Shown here one piece after another: positions 29,702 to 40,528 of a stretch of DNA of 64,000 nucleotides. Made by a program: the position numbers and the translations under genes. This stretch comes from Antiquaquibacter metalliresistens (GTDB lineage: Bacteria > Actinomycetota > Actinomycetes > Actinomycetales > Microbacteriaceae), in contig NZ_JARGEM010000004.1 of NCBI RefSeq assembly GCF_029211225.1, forward strand, positions 1 to 64,000. The letters run 5' to 3'. Below the pieces are notes generated by a model, which had not been told where the DNA came from, searched no databases, and saw nothing but the letters and a program-made list of their open reading frames with translations. Every line of letters begins with the position of its first letter. Position 1 is the first letter of the stretch.

Positions 29702-30670
29702 TCAAGAATAGCCGATATCTCCGGCCGTCAGTGTCACGATCACCGCTTCCGGTGGGCAGAAGAAGCGCACGGGCGCGTAGATCGACGTTCCGAGGCCCGC
29801 GCTGACCTCCAGATAGGCCGCGTGGCGGGCGTGGTGCCACACACTCAGCCCCTGCGCCTGCTCGCGTGGGATGTCGCAGTTCGTCACGAGTGCGGGCAGG
29901 CCGGGCAGCCGCACCTGGCCGCCGTGGGTGTGCCCGGCGAAGATCACGTCGGCACCGTAGGTGACGAAGGAGTCCAGCACGCGGCGGTACGGTGCGTGCG
30001 TCACGCCGATCGTCACGACATCGGGGCCCGCGCTGTCGTCCTGCCAGCCGACGTTCTCGCGCATCTCCTCGATCACGGTCGGCAGCCGGTCGAGCCGGTC
30101 CCAGCCGCGGTGCGCGTCGTTGACGCCGAAGAACTCGAGCCGCGAATCGCGGATCTCGATCGCCCTGGCCGCGTTGTTCAACGAGAGCCAGCCCAGATCG
30201 TGCTCGAAGTAGCGCTCGAGCTGCCCGGTGTCGAGGGTCGGCGACTTCTGCACGTGACCCGAGGGCCCGCCGAAGTAGGCGAACGGGTTCTTGGCCTGGG
30301 GGCCGTAGTAGTCGTTGGACCCGTTCACGAACACGCCCGGCACCCCGGCGAAGGCGGCGAACGCCGCCTCGATGCCGTCGATGCCGTCCGGGTGGCCGAG
30401 GTTGTCGCCGGTGTTCACGATGAGATCGGGCTCGTAGACCGCGAGCGATCGCACCCACTCCTGCTTGCGCCGCTGCCACGGCGCCATGTGCAGATCGGAG
30501 AGGTGCAGCACGGTCAGCGAACGCGCACCCGGGTCGAGGATCGGCAGGATGTCGTGACGCACCGTGAACCGGTTGCGTTCGACGAGCGCGCCCCAGGCCA
30601 GGGCGGCCGCACCCGCGGCTGCCACGGCCCCGAGGGCCGTGGCAGCCGGATGCCTGGGTCTGCCGGTCAA
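29702..30670 (-). CDS. Membrane-anchored metallophosphoesterase
   Basis: A 322-residue calcineurin-like phosphoesterase. An N-terminal hydrophobic helix (about 10-30) likely anchors it outward. The metal motifs are complete: HLSDLHM, NTGDN, GSNDYY (where many family members have GNHD), THAPY and GHTHGGQ. Relatives often act on lipid or nucleotide phosphates; its substrate is unknown. It overlaps the upstream PBP gene by four bases, so it is translated with a cell-wall enzyme, as in many Actinobacteria. Confidence 0.92.
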   Translation of the reverse strand: MTGRPRHPAATALGAVAAAGAAALAWGALVERNRFTVRHDILPILDPGARSLTVLHLSDLHMAPWQRRKQEWVRSLAVYEPDLIVNTGDNLGHPDGIDGIEAAFAAFAGVPGVFVNGSNDYYGPQAKNPFAYFGGPSGHVQKSPTLDTGQLERYFEHDLGWLSLNNAARAIEIRDSRLEFFGVNDAHRGWDRLDRLPTVIEEMRENVGWQDDSAGPDVVTIGVTHAPYRRVLDSFVTYGADVIFAGHTHGGQVRLPGLPALVTNCDIPREQAQGLSVWHHARHAAYLEVSAGLGTSIYAPVRFFCPPEAVIVTLTAGDIGYS

Positions 30671-33228
30671 GGGCTGCAGGTGATCTTGCCGATGGACAGC
30701 GTCACCGCGACGCCGGGGATCACCTTGGTGCCCGGTGCGGGGTTGGATGCCTGCACCTTGTCGATGCGCGGATCACCCGGCAGCACCGCGGGGTCGCCGT
30801 TCAGCGGCTCGAGCACCACACAGGTCTGCGAGACGCTCGGATACTGGCTGCCCAGCGTGGATTGCGCCTGGCCGAAGGTGAACTGGGTGCCGTCACCGAC
30901 GACATCCGGGAACGCCTTCATGTTCGCCTTGCTGGTGTAGACGGTCACGAGCGCGCCCTTGGCCGACTGGGTTCCTGCCGCAGGGTCGGTCTGCACGATC
31001 TTGCCGGCGTCGGCATCCGAGTCGACCTGACCGCCGTCGGCGAACGAGAAGCCGAGGCTCTCGAGCAGCGCCTTCGCGGCCTCCGGGGTGAGCCCGACGA
31101 CGTTCGGGATCTCGGCACCGGAACCGGTGAGCAGGTTCGCCGCGGGCGCGGGCCAGTCGCCGCCGCCGTACTTGGCATTGGCGGTGCCGATCACGTTGCG
31201 CGTGATGATGTGCCGCAGCAGCTGTCCTCTGACGCCGTTGTAGCTGGCGTCGAACATGTCGTAGTCCCCGATGCTGTTACCGACCCACACCGCCATCGCG
31301 ATGTTCGTGGTGGCCGAGGCCATCCAGGTCTGGTTGTTGCTGTCGGTGGTGCCGGTCTTGCCGAAGATCGGCACGCCGTCGCGCGGGTTCGCGTTCGCGG
31401 TCGCGCTCACGTTCAGCACCTGCTTGAGCACGTCGACCGCGGTCGCGGCGACCTCGGGCGAGAGCACGTTCTTGCACTCTGGCGTCTGGCCGGTGATCTC
31501 CTCGCCGGTGGGCTTGATCACGGTGTCGACGATGATCGGCTTGCAGTACTTGCCGAGCGCGGCGACCGTCGCGTAGGCCCCCGCCATGCTCAGCGGCGTG
31601 ACGTAGTTCGTGCCGATGATCGAGCTGACGTTGGTCTCGAGTTCGCCGCCGTCGGCGCGCTCGACGCCGAGTCGCACTGCGACATCCCGGATGTCACAGA
31701 GGTCGAGCTGCTGGGCCATGCGGAAGTAGATGCCGTTGATGGACTGCACCGTGCCGTCACGGATCGTGTAGATGCCCTTCTCGTTGCTCGCGTTGCGGAA
31801 GGTGAAAGGCGGTCCTCCGGCGGCGTCGCCGCACACCTTGAACGACGACTGTTCCATGCGGCCCGGATCGGCCACGAGTCGTTCGTTCACGCCCTTGCCG
31901 GCCTCCATCCAGGCGAGGAAGGTGAAGAGCTTGTACGTCGAGCCCGGCTGGATGCCGTTCGAGCCGCCGTAGTTGTAGCTCGTGTTGTAGTTGACGGCCG
32001 AGTACTCGGGCCCGGGGGGCTCGAGGGAGTCGTCGAAGATCTTGTTCTCCGCCATGACGAGCACGCGTCCGGTGCCCGGCTGCACCGCCGAGATCGCGCT
32101 ACCGAGCGCGAAGGTCGTCTCCGACGGGGGTGCATACGTCCAGACCTGGTCTTGCGCCGTGACCTGCACGTCCATGTCGAGCGTGGTGTAGAGCTTGTAG
32201 CCGCCGGCCTTCCAGGCGTCCTTGCGCTCCTGCTCGGTGGCGCCGAGGAAGGCGAAGTCCTTCACGCTCTTGACCACGTAGTCGCAGAACCACTTCGCGT
32301 GGTCGTTGGCGGCGATGCATCCGTTGGTCGGCGCCTGGAGCTTGACGAAGTTCTCGTCGACGGGAATGGCGATGGCCTCGTCGTACTCGGCCTGGGTGAC
32401 GCTGCCGGCGTCCAGCATGGCGCCCAGGATGTAGTCGCGGCGGATCTGGTTCTCGCCGTAGTTCTCCGGGTCGGCCAGGTTGCGCTGGTTCGGGTACTGC
32501 ACGATCGCGATGAGGCTCGCCGCCTGCGCGAGGGTGAGATCCTTCGCATCCACGCTGAAGTAGCGCTGCGCCGCGGCCTGGATGCCGTAGGTCGCGTTGC
32601 CGAAGTTGGAGATGTTCAGGTACGCGACCAGGATCTCCTTCTTCGTGTACTTCTTCTCGAGGCCGATCGCGAGCTTCATCTCCTTGAGCTTGCGGTCGAA
32701 CGAGGTGGCGACGGCCTTCTCGTAGGCGGCCTCGACCTTCTCCGGGGTCTCCTCGTTGAGCGCGTCCTGGATAAAGGTGTTCTTCACGACCTGCATCGAC
32801 AGCGTCGATGCGCCCGACTCGATGCCGCCGGCACCGATGTTGCCGAGCGCCGCGCGGATGAGGCCCGGCATGTCCACACCGCCGTGGTCGAAGAACCGGC
32901 GGTCCTCGCCGTCGACGGCCGCATCGAGGGCGTACTGCGAGATCTGGTCGTACGGCACCTCCTCGCGGTTCTGGTCGTAGACCGTGGCGATCTGCACCGG
33001 ACCCGCGGCGGAGTTCGCGTAGATCTCGTTGCGCTGGGGGAGGTCGCCGATCTCCAGATACTCGGGCAGGCTGTCGAAGACGCCGATGGCGCTCGAGGCC
33101 GTGACCCCGGTCACGGCGATGGCGGGAGCGACCATGACGGTCACGAGCAGGCCGGCGAGGGCGCTGAACCCGAGGAGTCCGAGAATCGCGGAGAAGAATC
33201 CTCGACGCGGGGCTTTTTGGGCAGACAT
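30667..33228 (-). CDS. Class A penicillin-binding protein with two PASTA domains
   Basis: An 853-residue bifunctional peptidoglycan synthase. After one membrane helix (about 15-40) comes the glycosyltransferase GT51 domain with catalytic Glu108 in DGEDRRFFDHGG. The transpeptidase domain has SxxK at Ser430-Lys433 (PGSTYK), SxN at 496-498 (SIN) and KTGT at 624-627. Two PASTA repeats fill the C-terminus from about 703. It polymerises glycan and cross-links stems at the outer membrane face. It resembles the PonA type of Actinobacteria. Divergent from the small DUF4177 gene. Confidence 0.95.
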   Translation of the reverse strand: MSAQKAPRRGFFSAILGLLGFSALAGLLVTVMVAPAIAVTGVTASSAIGVFDSLPEYLEIGDLPQRNEIYANSAAGPVQIATVYDQNREEVPYDQISQYALDAAVDGEDRRFFDHGGVDMPGLIRAALGNIGAGGIESGASTLSMQVVKNTFIQDALNEETPEKVEAAYEKAVATSFDRKLKEMKLAIGLEKKYTKKEILVAYLNISNFGNATYGIQAAAQRYFSVDAKDLTLAQAASLIAIVQYPNQRNLADPENYGENQIRRDYILGAMLDAGSVTQAEYDEAIAIPVDENFVKLQAPTNGCIAANDHAKWFCDYVVKSVKDFAFLGATEQERKDAWKAGGYKLYTTLDMDVQVTAQDQVWTYAPPSETTFALGSAISAVQPGTGRVLVMAENKIFDDSLEPPGPEYSAVNYNTSYNYGGSNGIQPGSTYKLFTFLAWMEAGKGVNERLVADPGRMEQSSFKVCGDAAGGPPFTFRNASNEKGIYTIRDGTVQSINGIYFRMAQQLDLCDIRDVAVRLGVERADGGELETNVSSIIGTNYVTPLSMAGAYATVAALGKYCKPIIVDTVIKPTGEEITGQTPECKNVLSPEVAATAVDVLKQVLNVSATANANPRDGVPIFGKTGTTDSNNQTWMASATTNIAMAVWVGNSIGDYDMFDASYNGVRGQLLRHIITRNVIGTANAKYGGGDWPAPAANLLTGSGAEIPNVVGLTPEAAKALLESLGFSFADGGQVDSDADAGKIVQTDPAAGTQSAKGALVTVYTSKANMKAFPDVVGDGTQFTFGQAQSTLGSQYPSVSQTCVVLEPLNGDPAVLPGDPRIDKVQASNPAPGTKVIPGVAVTLSIGKITCSP

Positions 33229-33280
33229 AAGATCAAGGGTACGGGATCACCCCGTGCGCCAAGCTGAACGGAAGCCGCCA

Positions 33281-33439
33281 ATGCCGCAGTGGGAATACCT
33301 CACCACACCGCTCATGATCCACAACACCGCCGCGATCCTCAACAACTGGGGATCCGAGGGTTGGGAGCTCGTCCAGGTCGTCACGGGCCCCGAGGGCGGT
33401 CTCGTCGCCTACTTCAAGCGCCAGAAGGCGGCCGCCTGA
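33281..33439 (+). CDS. Small DUF4177-like protein
   Basis: A 52-residue protein, MPQWEYLTTPL..., with GWELVQVV, the core of the DUF4177 family of tiny proteins of unknown function. GGAAG about ten bases before supports the ATG at 33281. It overlaps the RidA gene (TGATG). The same trio, class A PBP, small DUF4177 protein and RidA, recurs in related Actinobacteria as far as I recall, which favours a real gene. Confidence 0.8.
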   Translation: MPQWEYLTTPLMIHNTAAILNNWGSEGWELVQVVTGPEGGLVAYFKRQKAAA

Positions 33440-33900
33440 TGGCCGGCGTCGCCGCGCGGCTGACCGAGCTCGGTCTCGCGCTGCCCGCGGTCGCCGCACC
33501 GGTGGCCGCCTACATCCCCGCCGTCGTCAGCGGCAACCTGGTCTACACGTCCGGGCAGCTGCCCTTCGTCGACGGTGCGCTGCCGGCGACGGGCAAGGTC
33601 GGCGCCGGCGTGTCCGCGGAGGACGCCAAGGCCTACGCCGCCACGTGCGTGCTCAACGCCCTCGCCGCCGCGGAGGGCGCGATCGGGTCGCTGGATCGGG
33701 TCACCCGGGTGGTGAAGGTCGTCGGGTTCGTGGCATCCGACCCCGCGTTCACCGGGCAGCCGGGTGTGATCAACGGGGCCTCGGAGCTGCTCGGCGAGAT
33801 CTTCGGCGATGCCGGGCGTCACGCACGCAGCGCCGTCGGCGTCGCGGTGCTGCCGCTGGACTCGCCGGTCGAAGTGGAGCTCGTGCTCGAGTTCGCCTGA
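33439..33900 (+). CDS. RidA family protein
   Basis: A 153-residue YjgF/YER057c/UK114 protein. RidA members hydrolyse reactive enamine/imine intermediates made by PLP enzymes. VYTSGQLPFVDG and the closing VAVLPLDSPVEVELVLEF match the family core; a sub-group variant, because the Arg of the canonical active site is not obvious to me. It overlaps the gene before it by TGATG and ends two bases before the convergent Mur ligase gene. Confidence 0.9.
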   Translation: MAGVAARLTELGLALPAVAAPVAAYIPAVVSGNLVYTSGQLPFVDGALPATGKVGAGVSAEDAKAYAATCVLNALAAAEGAIGSLDRVTRVVKVVGFVASDPAFTGQPGVINGASELLGEIFGDAGRHARSAVGVAVLPLDSPVEVELVLEFA

Positions 33901-33901
33901 G

Positions 33902-35407
33902 TCAGTCGGCGGTCGGCAGGGTCGCGAGGGCGGTTCCGCGCAGGGCGGAGCGCATCGCCTCGCGGTCGTCCCACGGGTACTCCGTGGTGCCGAACGCCAT
34001 CGACTGTTCGTGGCCCTTGCCGCACGCGATCACGAGATCGCCCGCGCTGGCCTGCTCGCAGGCGTAGAGGATGGCGGCGCCGCGGTCCGGGACGACGACG
34101 TGGGTGCGCCCGCGTTCGCTGCCCGCGGCGGTGGCGGCGGCATCCATCTCGGCGAGGATCTCGTCGAGTGACTCGGTGCGCGGGTCCTCTGCGGTCAGCA
34201 CCGTGAGGTCGGCCTGGGCGACCGCGACCTTCGCCATGAGCGCGCGCTTCTCGCGGTCGCGCAGGCCGGCGCTGCCGAAGACGACGATGAGCCGACCGCC
34301 CTCGCCGAGCATCTGCCGGCACACGCCGAGCACGGCGCCGAGCGAATTCGGGGTGTGGGCGAAGTCGACGATCGCCGTGAACGGCTGCCCCTCGTCGATG
34401 CGCTCGAGGCGACCGTCGATCGCCACCACGGCGTCGAGGCCGCGCTGGATCGCGTCGTCGTCGAAGCCGAACGCTCGCCCGAGCGTGATCGCGGCGAGCA
34501 CGTTGGAGACGTTGAACCGCCCCAGCAGCGCCGTGCGGAACGGATGCCCACCCACCGTGAACCGCGTGCCCCGCGGCCCGTACTCCACCGCCTCGGCGCG
34601 CGTCTGTGCCGCGTCATCCATGCCGTACCGCAGCACCGTCGCGCCGGCCGCGAGCTCGGCGAAGTAGCCGGCGTTCTCGTCGTCGGCGTTCACGACGGCG
34701 ATGCCCCCCGCGGCCCGCTCGAACAGGATGCCCTTGGCATCGCGATAGGCCTCGAAGGTGCCGTGGTAGTCGAGGTGCTCGTGGGTGAGATTGGTCATCA
34801 CCGCCGCATCGACCTCCACCCCGTTGAGCCGCCCCTGGGCCAGGCCGTGGCTGGTCATCTCCACCACCACGTGGGTGAGGCCGTTGCGCACCATCTGGGC
34901 GAGCAGGCTCTGCACCTGGGGGGCGCCCGGGGTGGTCACGTGCAGGCCGACGTCGGTGGTGGCATCCCCGGTGTCGGCGTTGAGGGTGGTCATCAGCCCG
35001 ACCCGGCGGCCCAGGCCGGCCTCGAGCACGGCGCGCACGAGGGTCGAGGTGGTGGTCTTGCCGTCCGTGCCCGTGACCCCGACGACGGTGAGGTGCCGGG
35101 AGGGGTTGCCGTGGTACTCGGCGGCGAGGTATCCCACCGCCTGTTGGGCGTCGCGCACGCGGGCGTACGGCACGGCCAGCCCGCTGATCTCGCGCTCGCC
35201 CACGATCGCGACCGCTCCCGCGGCGATGGCGGCCGGGATGAAGTCGTGGCCGTCGCGACCGAGGCCCACGCGAGCGACGAACACCGCACCGGGATGCACC
35301 TCGCCGCTGGCCTCGACGACGGGAGCGGTGACCTCGGCGTCGCCGTTCGAGTCGAGCAGCATGCCGGGAGGAAGGGTGGCGAGCAGGGTGGAGAGACGGG
35401 CCGCCAT
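33902..35407 (-). CDS. murE: Mur ligase, MurE type (UDP-MurNAc-tripeptide synthetase)
   Basis: A 501-residue ATP-dependent amino-acid ligase. The central domain has GVTGTDGKTTTSTLVRA and the ligand domain ends with LVIACGKGHEQSM. In canonical MurE the third-residue site is DNPR for diaminopimelate; here it reads AEDPRTES, keeping Pro and Arg. No other cell-division-wall cluster genes are beside it, so this could be a second, non-cluster MurE-like enzyme. The symbol is therefore tentative. A -10 box TACACT about nine bases before the ATG supports this start. Which amino acid it adds is uncertain. Confidence 0.8.
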   Translation of the reverse strand: MAARLSTLLATLPPGMLLDSNGDAEVTAPVVEASGEVHPGAVFVARVGLGRDGHDFIPAAIAAGAVAIVGEREISGLAVPYARVRDAQQAVGYLAAEYHGNPSRHLTVVGVTGTDGKTTTSTLVRAVLEAGLGRRVGLMTTLNADTGDATTDVGLHVTTPGAPQVQSLLAQMVRNGLTHVVVEMTSHGLAQGRLNGVEVDAAVMTNLTHEHLDYHGTFEAYRDAKGILFERAAGGIAVVNADDENAGYFAELAAGATVLRYGMDDAAQTRAEAVEYGPRGTRFTVGGHPFRTALLGRFNVSNVLAAITLGRAFGFDDDAIQRGLDAVVAIDGRLERIDEGQPFTAIVDFAHTPNSLGAVLGVCRQMLGEGGRLIVVFGSAGLRDREKRALMAKVAVAQADLTVLTAEDPRTESLDEILAEMDAAATAAGSERGRTHVVVPDRGAAILYACEQASAGDLVIACGKGHEQSMAFGTTEYPWDDREAMRSALRGTALATLPTAD

Positions 35408-35492
35408 GATGCAGCCAGTGTACGGCGCCCCGAGTGCCGGCGCCGCTCGACCACCGGGGCCGTCGAGACCCGGTGGTCGAGCGTGCCGCGAC

Positions 35493-37457
<1,965 letters not shown>

Positions 37458-37539
37458 CGTTATCCCTGCGATCTCGCGCGGTGGCCAGGATCCCGCGAAA
37501 CGGTGAACAGTGCTGACTGAACATCCTAGTAACCTCCCA

Positions 37540-37567
37540 TTGACCTCAGGGTCACCGGCGGTAGACT
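37540..37567 (+). promoter_or_regulatory. Promoter of the 6C RNA
   Basis: TTGACC at 37540-37545 and TAGACT at 37562-37567 are separated by 16 bases, both close to consensus, and place the start of the RNA at about 37574. Confidence 0.6.
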
Positions 37568-37573
37568 TGGCGC

Positions 37574-37672
37574 GTCATGCGCAAGTGTGACGAGCGACCC
37601 GAGTGATTCCCCCCAATCCCGGCGTCGCTGTGGCGGCGCCTGTTCCCCCCAATAGGCGCCGCCCCTCTCGTT
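37574..37672 (+). ncRNA. 6C small RNA
   Basis: Two adjacent hairpins each carry exactly six C in the loop, the defining trait of the 6C RNA family of Actinobacteria. Hairpin 1: AGCGAC...GTCGCT outer stem with GATT-CCCCCC-AATC at its tip (C at 37609-37614). Hairpin 2: GGCGGCGCCT (37632-37641) pairs with AGGCGCCGCC (37654-37663) around GTTCCCCCCAAT. It stands right before the Tad genes, the place the mycobacterial homologue (B11) also occupies. It probably acts by pairing its C loops with G-rich mRNA sites. The 3' end is estimated from hairpin 2. Confidence 0.9.
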
Positions 37673-37754
37673 AACGCCGGGTGCCGACGACCGGATGCGC
37701 ACAGCTTTCGCGCGACCGTCGTTGCGGGCGCGACGAGCGGCTTACTGTTCCGAC

Positions 37755-38729
37755 GTGCACGCATCGCCCTTCGTCGCCAGCCCACCGGGAGCCGAGCCGG
37801 CGCCGCCGCGCATCGACCGCGAGCGCTTCGGTGCGCTCGCGCGGTTCGTCGCGGACGCGAAGGTGACGGACGTGTTCGTCAACGGTCCGGGCGAGGTCTG
37901 GGTCGACCGCGGCGCCGGCTTGGTGCGGGAGCACGTGATGCTCACCGAGTCCGAGGCGCGTGATCTCGCCGTCTCGCTCGTGGCCGCCGGCGGGCGGCAC
38001 ATCGACGAGGCGACGCCGTGCGTCGATGTGCGGCTCGGCGAGGGCATCCGGGTGCACGCGGTGCTCCCGCCGCTCGCGCCGCGCACGTTGCTGTCGATCC
38101 GCGTGCCGCATTCGACGCCGCTCGGCCTCGACGAACTCGACGCGCAGGGGTTCTTCGCCGCGGTCGGGGTGCAGCGGGTGCGGGCGCTCGTCGCGCGTCG
38201 CGCGAATCTGCTCATCACCGGTGCCGCCGGCTCAGGCAAGACCACCCTGCTCGCGTCGCTGCTGGGCGAGGCCGCGGAGACGGAGCGCATCGTGGTGATC
38301 GAGGATGTCGCGGAGCTGCGCATCCGGCACCCCCATGTCGTGACGCTCGAGGCCCGCCAGCCCAACCTCGAGGGCGCCGGGGGCATCGGCGTGGCTCGTC
38401 TCGTGCGCGAGGCGCTCCGGATGCGCCCGGACCGACTCGTGCTCGGCGAATGCCGCGGCGAAGAGGTTCGCGACCTGCTCGCCGCACTCAACACCGGCCA
38501 CGACGGCGGGGCCGGCACCCTGCACGCGAACTCGCTCGCCGACGTGCCCGCGCGGCTCGAGGCGCTCGGTGCGCTCGCCGGGCTCGGGCCCTCCGCCATC
38601 GCACGGCAGGCGGTGAGCGCGTTCGGCGCGGTGCTGCATCTCGAACGCGACGGCGGCGGGCGTCAGCTGGCGTCGATGGGTTCGCTCGGGCTCGACGAGC
38701 ACGACAGGCTCACGGTGGTGTCGCTGTGA
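37755..38729 (+). CDS. tadA: Tad/Flp pilus ATPase (TadA/CpaF type)
   Basis: A 324-residue secretion ATPase that should power pilus assembly. Walker A is GAAGSGKTTLL; Walker B region RLVLGECRGEE and GAGTLHANS are typical of CpaF. The N-terminus KVTDVFVNGPGEVWVDRG is the family's first domain; it lacks the longer N-terminal region of some TadA proteins. GTG 37755 is six bases after TACTGT (37743-37748), suggesting a leaderless message. It overlaps the next gene by four bases. Four more pilus genes follow without gaps of note. Confidence 0.9.
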   Translation: MHASPFVASPPGAEPAPPRIDRERFGALARFVADAKVTDVFVNGPGEVWVDRGAGLVREHVMLTESEARDLAVSLVAAGGRHIDEATPCVDVRLGEGIRVHAVLPPLAPRTLLSIRVPHSTPLGLDELDAQGFFAAVGVQRVRALVARRANLLITGAAGSGKTTLLASLLGEAAETERIVVIEDVAELRIRHPHVVTLEARQPNLEGAGGIGVARLVREALRMRPDRLVLGECRGEEVRDLLAALNTGHDGGAGTLHANSLADVPARLEALGALAGLGPSAIARQAVSAFGAVLHLERDGGGRQLASMGSLGLDEHDRLTVVSL

Positions 38730-39625
38730 GCACGGCTCCGTCGCTGACCGAGGTCGCCACCGTCACGCAGCGGCTCGCGGTGCTGCTGGCCGCGGGTGTC
38801 GCACCGGCGTCCGCGTGGCGGTTCGTGGCCGAGTCCTCTGCGTCGTCGGTACCGGCGGCGGTGGTGGAGCAGGGCGATGTCGCGGGGGCGATCGCCGCGG
38901 CATCCGCGGATCTGCCTGGGCTCGAACGGCAGGGCTGGAGCGGGCTGGCCGCCGCCTGGGCCGTGGCGACCGAGGCGGGCGCGCCGCTGGCGGCGACGCT
39001 GCGCGAGTACTCAGCATCGCTGCGCTCGCTCGCCGACGCCCAGCGGGACGCCGCGGTGGCCCTCGCCTCGCCGCGGGCGACCGCGCGGGTGGTGCTCGTG
39101 CTGCCGCTGGTGGGCGTCGTGTTCGGCGCGCTCATGGGCTTCGGCACCCTGGCGGTGCTGTTCGCCTCGCCCGTCGGCTGGGCGTGCCTGGCGGTGGGCG
39201 CGGGCCTGATGCTCGCCGCACGGGCATGGAACCAGCGACTGGTGCGCTCCGCGCAGCCACGGGATGCCGCAGCCGGACTCGACCTCGATCTCATGGCGAT
39301 CGCGGTCAGCGGCGGTGCCGCGCTCGACCGCTCCCGCGCGCTCGTCGCCGCCGTGACCGCGCGTTTCGGCATCGAGGCGCCGTCGGACCGCATCGAAGAC
39401 GTGCTCGATCTCTCGCAACGTGCAGGCGTGCCCGCCGCGGAGCTCCTGCGCGCCGAGGCCGAGGAGATGCGACGCGATGCCAGGGCCCAGGCGCAGCGTG
39501 CGGCGGCAGCACTGTCGGTGCGGCTCATGTTGCCGCTCGGCATCTGCGTGCTGCCGGCGTTCCTCGTGCTGGGCGTGCTTCCGCTGATGATCGCGGTGCT
39601 CTCATCCACAGTCGGCTCGTTCTGA
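38726..39625 (+). CDS. Type II secretion F-domain membrane protein (TadB/TadC-like)
   Basis: A 299-residue protein with a soluble N-terminus, two hydrophobic segments at about 115-160, then DLDLMAIAVSGG and a last helix pair near the C-terminus. This arrangement fits TadB/TadC proteins that form the inner platform of Flp pili. Most loci have two such genes; only one is found here. Its GTG overlaps the stop of tadA. Confidence 0.82.
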   Translation: MSTAPSLTEVATVTQRLAVLLAAGVAPASAWRFVAESSASSVPAAVVEQGDVAGAIAAASADLPGLERQGWSGLAAAWAVATEAGAPLAATLREYSASLRSLADAQRDAAVALASPRATARVVLVLPLVGVVFGALMGFGTLAVLFASPVGWACLAVGAGLMLAARAWNQRLVRSAQPRDAAAGLDLDLMAIAVSGGAALDRSRALVAAVTARFGIEAPSDRIEDVLDLSQRAGVPAAELLRAEAEEMRRDARAQAQRAAAALSVRLMLPLGICVLPAFLVLGVLPLMIAVLSSTVGSF

Positions 39626-39711
39626 ACGGGTGCGCAGTTCGGCTGCCGTCGCCCACCGGTCGGCGCGCAGGCGCGAGCATGGTGGTGCTCGGGCCGGAGA
39701 GAGGAACGATC

Positions 39712-39891
39712 ATGATTCGACCCCTGACCCGCCGCCTCCTGCAGGAGCGCGGCGCCGCCACCGCGGAGTACGCGATCGCGACCATGGCCGCGGTCGGCTT
39801 CGCCGGCCTGCTCGTGGTGATCCTGCGCTCCGAGGAGGTGCGCGGCATGCTCACCGATCTCGTGCGCACGGCGCTGTCGATCCCGGGATGA
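39712..39891 (+). CDS. DUF4244 protein, probable Flp pilin
   Basis: A 59-residue protein with RGAATAEYAIATMAAVGFAG followed by a hydrophobic stretch: the Glu-Tyr after a small-residue run and the helix match Flp-like pilins and the DUF4244 family. GAGAGGAACG before the ATG at 39712 is a good ribosome site. In this position it should be the main pilus subunit. It overlaps the next gene by ATGA. Confidence 0.85.
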   Translation: MIRPLTRRLLQERGAATAEYAIATMAAVGFAGLLVVILRSEEVRGMLTDLVRTALSIPG

Positions 39892-40205
39892 TCGCCGCCG
39901 ACCGCGGCAGTGTCACGGCGGAGTTCGCCATCGCGCTGCCCGCCCTCATGGTGGTGTTGGCATGCTGCCTCGCCGGCATGCAGGTCGCGGGCGCACAACT
40001 GCGTCTGCAGGATGCCGCGGCCGCCGCCGCCCGTTCGCTGGCCCGCGGCGAACCGCCCGCGGTGGCCGCGCAGCTCGTGCCCGGCGCCGCGGTGTCCCGC
40101 AGCGCCGACGGAGACCTGGTGTGTGCCACGCTGTCGGTTCGGGCGTCGGGCATGCTCCCGCTCGGGCTGCAGGCGACCAGCTGCGCACTCGGCGGTGGCC
40201 GGTGA
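39888..40205 (+). CDS. TadE-family pseudopilin
   Basis: A 105-residue protein with RGSVTAEFAIALPALMVVL, the TadE opening, one membrane helix and an external Ala-rich domain with two cysteines. TadE proteins are minor pilins. Overlaps both neighbours (ATGA and GTGA), so the genes are translated together. Confidence 0.85.
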   Translation: MIAADRGSVTAEFAIALPALMVVLACCLAGMQVAGAQLRLQDAAAAAARSLARGEPPAVAAQLVPGAAVSRSADGDLVCATLSVRASGMLPLGLQATSCALGGGR

Positions 40206-40519
40206 GCGGCACCGTGGTCACGGTCGGGCTGGCCGCGGGGCTCGTCGGCCTCGCGGGCATGTACCTGCCGGTGTACGCCGCACTGGCGACCCGGCAGGCC
40301 GTCGCGGGCGCGGCGGATGCCGCAGCGCTCGCCGCAGCGGACGTCGCCGTCGGCATCCACCCGGGCTACCCGTGCGAGGCGGCGGAGCGGGTGGCGACCG
40401 CCAACGGGGCGTCGCTGCTCGAGTGCGAGCTCGACGGACTGGTGGCGAGCGTGACGGTGGGGCGCGGCATCCTCGGCATTCCGGTGACCGCCAGCGCCAC
40501 CGCCGGGCCGCCGCGCTGA
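40202..40519 (+). CDS. Rv3654c-type TadE-like protein
   Basis: A 105-residue protein with a short N-terminus, one hydrophobic helix (about 5-30), the segment RQAVAGAADAAALAAADVA and two cysteines in its outer part. It matches Rv3654c-like proteins that end Tad loci in Actinobacteria. GTG 40202 overlaps the previous stop. Probably a second minor pilin; no prepilin peptidase or TadZ is present in the window. Confidence 0.8.
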   Translation: MSGTVVTVGLAAGLVGLAGMYLPVYAALATRQAVAGAADAAALAAADVAVGIHPGYPCEAAERVATANGASLLECELDGLVASVTVGRGILGIPVTASATAGPPR

Positions 40520-40528
40520 ACCCCCGAT

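Noticed and set aside
37552-37785. A 77-codon minus-strand gene across the 6C RNA
   Set aside because: It overlaps the two C6 hairpins on the opposite strand, and its product is low-complexity without a ribosome site.
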